This document shows, in pieces, positions 11,001 to 20,000 of a stretch of 64,000 nt of DNA (position 1 is its first letter; every line of letters starts with the position of its first letter). A program made the translations under genes and the position numbers. The stretch covers positions 26,493,384-26,557,383 of the forward strand of contig OX388317.1 of assembly GCA_947579605.1 (NCBI GenBank). Direction: 5' to 3'. The DNA comes from Athripsodes cinereus (Eukaryota; Arthropoda; Insecta; Trichoptera; Leptoceridae). The notes under the pieces are model-generated. The model saw nothing but the letters and a program-made list of their open reading frames with translations, had not been told where the DNA came from and ran no database searches.

Positions 11001-14000
11001 CAAACAATAAAAAAATATGTACTTATAATGTTAAAGTAAAATATATGTAATGTTTGTATAGTTAGTGAAAAAAAATTTAAACTTAAAAAAACTCGTTGAG
11101 TATTGAAAATGATTACTGGGAATTGTTATAACATTGTTTTTGTGTTAGATTTTTTTTATTTTTATTTATTTATTTAATCAAGTTATAAATATAGCATTTA
11201 ATTTATAACTTATAATAACCTTATGATTAACTACCATTATTATACTTATTTTCTATTTCAATTATCTTAATTAATAAATTATCAATATATTTAACTGCAT
11301 TCTAATAAGACTATTAACACATTCCATTAAGACGATAAATACACTCCAGTAAGAAAGACAAATATTAGTCTGATATTTTAAATCACAGGAAAAAAAAAAC
11401 AATCTTAATCACTCTACAATGATAAGAATACAAATACTTAATCACTCTACAATAATAAGAATACAAAGAAGATAAATATATATGTCTGATATTCCAAATC
11501 ACAGGAAATAAAATAAGAGAAAAAAATCATACTTAATGTTACTCTACCATAATAAGAATACCAAATATATTCCAACAAGAGATAAAAAAAAAACAATTAC
11601 ATTTACAAACAGATTTAATGCAAGAGTTTTTATTTGAATCCATATTTATGGACTCAAACCATCACAATTATGAAATACTCGTTGTAAGGGAGATGTGCTT
11701 TTATTGGAGCATAGATTGGCTAAAATTTCAGAGAGTTTTATATGTCTTAGCATACGCTTATATAATAAGTTGCCCAGTGATGTAAAAGCAGAGAATCAGA
11801 TAGAGGTGAAAAGGTATCTTGTTAGAAAAGCCTTTTACAACATTGAAGAAATGCTGAATGGGACTTTGAACCTATCTGGCATTGACCAATTTATTTATTA
11901 TTATTTATTTTTTACACACACAGACGTGAAGTTATTTTGGATCTTTTACGAGTGCACTTGAAATAACTTTGATGTGATGAAATTTCTTTACATGGTGATT
12001 TTAATCATCGTATTGTTTGTGAAAAATTGTTTATAATTGCCCGAGTATTCCTAGTGCCAAACCAATGGCCTACGGATGATAAGAAAGAATATAGAATATG
12101 CCCCGAGCATGATGATAACATGGTTTACCCAAAATCAAGAATATGTTGTGATACAAACAGCAAACACTAGATTACATGGACCCTTTTTCAAATGTTCATT
12201 ATATTTAGTTATTTAATTAGGCACTGCATCTATGATGGATAATTCTGTCACATTTTTATCAGAAAGTATCATTGTGAACGGTACTTACCTATTGTCATTT
12301 GTATGAACTTCAACATTTCACAGATATTGTCTTGCTGTTACTTGCCCTCTAGGTAAATGTATGCATCATATAGCATCTGCTAATATACCGTCTGTTTTGT
12401 AAAAACATATTAGTAAAATGTCACATATAACACTTAACATTTTCAGTTGAGGATAACTAGATAAACTATAATTGTTTTGTATTTTATTGCTGAAGTGTGC
12501 ACTGTTTGGATGTAGGACTGTTGGAATGTTATTATTGCTTATATGTATATTAATTGTATTTACATGTCTTTCATCTGTTATGTACTATGTAAATAAATAA
12601 AAAATAAAAAACTGACACCCATCCAGAGTGCCTTGTTATTTTATGGCACAAAAAGAATGACCTGTATGTAAGAAATTAGTCCACTGATTAATATTATTTG
12701 TGTCATGTGTCGTGATAATATTCTCAGTATGGGGTTTGGTAGTCGTTGCTGGATTGATCTTCCTTCTTCACATAGAGTTTCATAATCATTCAACATCTGC
12801 GCTTTCTCACATCCACTCTTTCAGACAAATTTCATTGTAAATTGATAATAAAACATTTGAATTTTTATTTTATTGTAAATATTTAAATCGGGGCCAAAGA
12901 TACTTCTCGCTATTGGTTGTAGTGGTTTTATTTTTGTCTGTTACGTTATAATATTAACATTCTTGTTGCATCCTTATCATAATGTTAGTAGCTACGTCAA
13001 AACCTCTTGTGTCAATTTTTTTCTGAACCGAAATGTTGGTATCAAATTATTTATTTCGTCTAGCCGTTACCTATTTATGAAATAACATATACGCTGAGAT
13101 ATCCACGCAAAAAAAATATTGAGAGTAATTCAATTTCTTGCTGCTTTTACATGAAAAATTTGTGAAAACGTACATGTACTCAAATTCTGTGAAATATCTT
13201 GAATTATACCCAAAAATTCAATATGAATTTTATGACACCTCCCACATAACAAATTGCACACATACAAAATATCATCCAGCAAAACAGCTGTTGTTTTGAT
13301 CTCCTGTAAAATCTTGATAGGTTTTATGAAACCACCGAGGACATAGGATGCACACCACAAGTGATAATAGCAGATTATTTATGAGTTGTTAATATTTAAT
13401 AATGCATTATTTTATTAAAAATCTTTAATTGAAACTGTTTCATTTGTATCTTTATCTGTTATATAATAATAATAATATAAACATACAGAATAAGTAGATA
13501 TACATACCTATCTATCTATATTATTATTGCAAGAATATTTCAGTCCATTCATATATCGTGGGCTCAATACCAGAACTAGACTACTCAAATTTGATCGTTT
13601 TGAATTATATATTTCGGATGTTTGCCTTTAGAGTTTTGAGTAATTTCTAGTAATTTTTTTTTAATTTTATTTATTCATTAAGGATCAGACAGTTGAAACA
13701 ATTAGTATAGACATTAAAAGACAACAATGAACAAACCAATTAAGATCCCCTTTTTACCAATCTAATAAACATAAATTTGAGACTTAAATTAATAAAACAC
13801 ATATAAATGTAAAAAAATGTGAAAATGAAAGTAATAATTATGAATTGATAGGCTTCCTTATACTGTTTATTAAAGTCGAAATAAATAAAACAAGTGTTTT
13901 ATTCTACTATTGATTTATTCGATGAGAGAGACGTCTTTCGTCTTATGAGGACATTGTCAATCTTGAGTCAACATTGTCAATCTGAGATTGACAATGTCCT

Positions 14001-17000
14001 CATAAGACGAAAGACGTCTCTCTCATTGAATAAATCAATAGTAGAATAAAACACTTGTTTTATTTATTTCGATATGGAATTCTACTACCTAAACACCGAC
14101 ACAGTGAATGAAGTTTATTAAAGTGTTTCAATAATATATATATATAATATTAATTACTATCCTTCTGAGTGTAATATCATGATTTATCCATTACCTCAAA
14201 ACTATTGATTTTGAGTTATCTAGTTCTAGTATTGAACCCACGAAATATGTTTACATGTAGTTGATAAACACTCATTGTTATATGGAATCCCCATGAAAGA
14301 ATCAGTCTTCCATTCTATGTAAGCTATCAGTTGTAGTAATCAACATGTAAATGTGCATCTCCACTGATAGATGGGCAGACAGTGGTATCAGAGAGTAAAC
14401 ATCGTTTTAAAATGCATTTATTAAGTAAATTCTTATCACAAAACTAAATGACCCTAAGTGTAATATCAAAATAATATATTGAGTACATAGGTATGTTATC
14501 TTTTATTATTATGTATTACTATTACCGCTATACCATCCCACCATGTTTCACAAGTGGGGTAGCTAACAGACCAGCTGGACGTTATAAACGTGCATACTGT
14601 CCTCCCTGTGTCAAGAAAAATTAAGGCATTCAGGATGGGTGGCAGATCTCATTGCTGTATTTAAGATGTTTGATGGGATGGAATTAAATTTGTTGCATCC
14701 AGACTTTAAGGATATATATTATTACTGTGTTTCCTTCTCTCTGCTAGCGAGACATGGAAAGAGTGTGGTCAAAAGATTCCAATTATGGGGGTATTTAGGC
14801 CAACCAGCCCTTCAGGCAGCCCGCTATGGCACCTTTGGTGCGAACAAGATTTGTTAAGTGTAGAATTTCAGATAAATGGAAGTCCCCAGACTTCTGCGGC
14901 ATCTGGATGAATGGTGGGTTTCCTCCAGTTTTACATACATACCTAGCTATTTATATACTTACATATCCAAGGTTGAACAGTGGATGTAATGTATTATGTT
15001 CAGTGCGGAGTCAAGCTTCTATAATAAACTGAGATCTAAAAAATCCTCCTTTTTCATTGTAAAAAAAGTGGTTGCTTTATATAATATACATAAATGGGGT
15101 TTCTCTTTAAACTGGGCTACTCCTTGTCTCAGGTCGATGTTATGGGAAAAAAATAACAATTATAATATTTTATCATGAACTTTACTACACGGTTACTAAA
15201 TTCATCTATACCTGAAATTGCATAGCCATTAAAAAAAACAACAAATTAAGTACAGTAGATTGGCTTATGCCTGACGTTTCGTTTATGATTCAACCTGATA
15301 TCGGCTGGCAAGCATCGGTGTTGCAGGCATAGAGAAAAACATATTTTTGGTTGAATTTGGTCAAAAGGTGTACACTTTTGCTGTGTATAATGTCATTGCA
15401 TAGTAAATAAACACTGTGTAGTATAGTATGAGTGTATTGAGACCCACTCAATACTCTTGTATCATGTTTCACTTCTCACCATACACCTGTGTAAAGCAAT
15501 TCAATACTCAGTGTCAATCAAATAAACAATACTTACATACATACAGACACATTATTTTATTTTATCCAATACATTTTATTAATTGACTAGCAATTAGACC
15601 CAGCATACCTCTGGAAATAAAATGGTAATTAAATACAATCAAATTAAAATTATAGTGTTTTGACTAAACACAAATGAGATGATGATGCCTATCCATACAA
15701 ACTCTGCGAATTAGTATCACAAAAATTGACATATTTTTGTCAATAAATAATATTTACAAATTTGTTATAGGTGCTCTATAAGTGACAATAGCAACGACTT
15801 GGCAAATAGTGTCACATGTAATATTATATGCGACACTGTCTGTATAGAAAGTATTTATTGGTTTCTCTGTTAATTACCATTAAATTTTATTAACAATGTG
15901 TATTTTGTTACTTTCAGATTTTATAATAATGCCTCTTCCTTTGTCCACGGGGGACTGGATGCCCCCGACCGTGAGACTCCTCCAGTGATCGGGCAGAAGG
16001 AAATCCACAACAGGATCCAACAGCTCAACTTCCGAGACTGCCATGCCAAGATCAGTCAGGTAGACTCTCAGGCCACTTTGGGCAATGGTGTCGTGGTGCA
16101 AGTCACCGGGGAGCTCAGTAATGGGGGACAACCCATGAGGAGGTTCACGCAGACTTTTGTACTGGCTGCACAAAGTCCCAAGCAGTACTATGTTCACAAT
16201 GACATCTTCCGTTACCAGGTAATATATTAATATTCGTCTTCTTCTCATACTTAACTGTTCATCCAGGCACATGTTATTGTTCATGGTTACTAGTGAGATT
16301 ATACCATAACTAGATTAATAAAAATAATAATATCAAAATAAAACAGTTTTGTATAGTAGTAGTGGCAATGGTGTTCACTTTATTATAACCTGTTGATGAG
16401 AGCTGAAAGCCAACACGCCACCATTTAAGTGCTATAAGAAGTAACATACAAAGTAATTCTATTTTACAATCATGACATAAACATTCACCTTTTTGGTGGT
16501 AGTTTTGGAAAATGGATGTACGATATGGCACCCTTGGAATGAGAGAGTGTTTGCACAATGATACTAGAAGTGTGTGTATTTGACTTACTCATGTGATTAT
16601 TTTGAGAACTGTTGATACTTGGAAATGTGATTTCAGAATTTTGTAATAATGCACACAGAAAAATATTATTAAGGCATAAATAATTATAGAGTATTAATTA
16701 ATTTGTATTTATTTTGTAAATCTCCATTTCTATTTATAATAAATACAATATAATTTTAAGTTCTACTTGTTACTTTATTATAGTGACACAGGTCTCGACA
16801 TTACCCAGTAATAGGTTTAGTTTGAAAACAAAATCTTTGTTGAAACTTGTGTCACTGCAATAAAGTAATTGTGGTTAGATGGAAGAAATCACAATATAGT
16901 GATAATCTCACCACCGTATATCATCACATTTTGTTTATATGTAAACTGATTTGTTGATTTTATTATGTGAATGATGATGTGCAAGAAGAATAAAATAAAT

Positions 17001-20000
17001 AAATAAAAAAACTAGTAAAACTGCAGATCATATTTTATTTGTTATTAATATAATAAATATAATTATTATTGTAGAAAATATCAATAAAATATGTTTTTAA
17101 TAAAATTGTTGTATTTGTGTATTGTTAGGACTTTGTCTTCTCGGAGGAGGATGGTGAGTGGGACTATGGTCGCGGTGGTGTGACATCTCCCCCGCCTGTG
17201 CCGCCGGCACCACCTGTAGCTGTAGTAGCCTCTCCAGGTGTGACCCCACTACAGGTGCAGGTGGCTCCTGTCCCACCCCAGCCCCAACCCCCCGTACCTC
17301 CCCCTCCTACAGCCACTCTGCCGCAGCCACCTCCCGCCTCTCTACCTGCCCCCTACTTCCCCGCCTCACCTCCTCCCCCCTGCCCCCCTCCTGTTATCTC
17401 ATCACCGCCTGCCAACATGATGCACGCCACACTCAATGGACATCAAGAGGAACAACAAGGTGAGCCAATTTTACCAATTTCCAAATTCATTTTGACATAG
17501 TTTTCACTTGGTTTAATATCTCAATTTTAAACCAAGTCAACCTTTCAATTTTGACATAACTAGTTGGAAGCGCATGAGAGCTCTTTGACATTAAAATGGT
17601 TAATTAACACGGCAGAACAATGAGATCATTCTCTATAGTAGTGAAAAAAGTAACTTATTTTAGGGAAAGAAAATACTTCAAATAACTTAATTTGTTTGTG
17701 AAATGTAATAGGCGTGAGTATGGGAGGCAGTGACACCTCTTGCGGAGACATCCAGGCCTCCCAGGAACTGGAGGAGGAACCCGAGGAGGCCCCACCATCC
17801 CCTCCACCCTCTGCTCCACAGCCAGCGCCCCCAGTCAACAACGAACCCAAGACATACGCCAACCTGCTCAAGAGTGGAGGCCCCCCAGTGTCCTACGCTC
17901 AGCAGCAGCAACAACAGCAGACAGTTGCTCCTCCCTCGCAGGCGAGACCCTCGCAGCCCACACAACACTCTTCACCCCCACATCAGGCTCCCCCACAGAA
18001 CCAGAGACCCAGACCTCAGCGTGCACCAAGGACAGATTCTACCAGTGGTATGTAACACCAATACACGTTGTATCTTAATGTTGCAGAACTCCACAATATG
18101 TAATTTTTTGCCAAAGTGACTTATAGTCCTCATTATTCTCTTTTTGATGACATGTTCACCTAAGTATCTTGTTAATGTAAAACACTTTTTTAAATCTATT
18201 TTAACTTGATGTTAAAAGTAATTACCATCATCATCTTTGACAGTAATCGGACTTGTAAATTAATAAAGTCCCAGTGGAAATACTAAATATTGTGACACTC
18301 CTAATGGAGAAAACTGCTTTCTGTCATGTGAGAAGATCTTTAAAAGGCTAAGTTAAGTGAAGTAAATAAATTATTGTTTTAATATATTTTTTTACTGTAT
18401 GTTAATATTTATTGTTTTGTTCAGAACAAAGTGGAGTCCCGGCTAGCTCAGGCAACACTCCTCCTTCTTCCACCACAGGGGGATCCTCACGCAGATATTC
18501 GGACAGTCAGCAACTCTTCCTGGGGAACCTGCCACACAGCGCCACTAAAGGTACTAACACAAACACAATTTGAGAATTTAATATACGTGATTGAGCCACG
18601 TAGTTCTCGGACATCCATGCCTTCTCACACCCCCTCTTTCAGATCTACATTGTGTATCATAAACTCTTATGTTTCACTCTTCCTTTAGCATATACTCCAC
18701 AAAGTTATGGAATTGGTGAACGTTGTCCATGGACATTTAAAGTGATCATTCCAACCAGCCTAAAGTCAATTTGTAAGCATTGCGATGCCTTTCTCATTTC
18801 TTCCGATTAGATTTTGCGCAATGTTACATTGTGTAAACATGGTTATCCAATTGAGATGTCCGATTGGTTTTGTCATCTCCACGTTGTGCTCAAATCCAGT
18901 TGAAATAAAAAAATAGTAAATATTCTAAATAAATATTTTGATTACAGAGGAAGTGCGAGCTCTGTTTGAGAAGTTTGGTCCCATAGCAGAACTGCGTGTT
19001 CACAGCAAGCCTGCCGGGGGCTCTGGAACAGGCCCTGGGGGACGAGTGGTACCCAACTATGCCTTCCTCACTTTCGAAGACGTACAGTCAGCACAGAACT
19101 GCCTCAATGCAGGAGTAAGTACTTGATATAATTATATTCATCTGTCCGTACAATCATGGTTACACCAAAAAATATGATAATCAATGCACTATGTGCAGGT
19201 ATTGAACATATTGAATATCCAGTTCCATAGGCCAATAACTATAAATTATTCAAAATCTAGATTTTTGGCTTGTTACACGTGAAAAGTGACATTCTTTCGG
19301 TTCCACAAAAAAAGAATTCTAATGTATGAATAATTTCTATTAGAAGCATATATTTGTTTTGAGTTTTTGGTAAACCACCATACTGCTTCAAAACTATGTA
19401 AGTAACACATCTTGGAATATTAGAATTTTGAATTTCTTTGTTTTGTGGAACTGGAGAGTTCATAATATGAAAGTTAAAGATTAACCAACATGAAAATGTG
19501 TCACATCTGTGATAGGAATTGATTTACTTGTTGATCCAAATGTATAAACTGTCTCATTTATGATATTTTATAAAAATAATGATACCTGTGTATCATTTTA
19601 CATATGGGTGCTTTGGTATTGGAACTGGAAAAATCCATTTGTGGCAAAACGTCAGTAGAGTTCAAAAACCAGGATATCTATCCATAGTAATGTTGATAGA
19701 TATCCTGATTTTCTGCTATTGTTCACACAAACTTGATCAGTCTTATTAATAAAAATCCGCCAAACCATGGTTGAACCACTGATTTCGTGATCCGCCTATA
19801 AGCGTTTGAACCACCGATCAAATTTTCTTTATTAATAAAAATATTTAATCCGTACCATAGACATCTGTACTTTATATAAGGGATTTCATATGGCAACTCG
19901 AAAATTCGCTCTATTATGTTGGTTGCCATGTTACACGACATTGGTAAACAGACAAATTCAAAACAAACAAGCGGCTGTCAAAATTATCTTACAGTGGAAC

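Noticed and set aside
17714..18119. Other long open frames over the proline-rich G3BP exons (for example 17730-18119, 17740-18078, 17158-17463, and the minus frame 17687-17968)
   Set aside because: They arise from the GC-rich, low-complexity codon composition; only the frame that splices in phase with the NTF2 and RRM exons encodes conserved protein.
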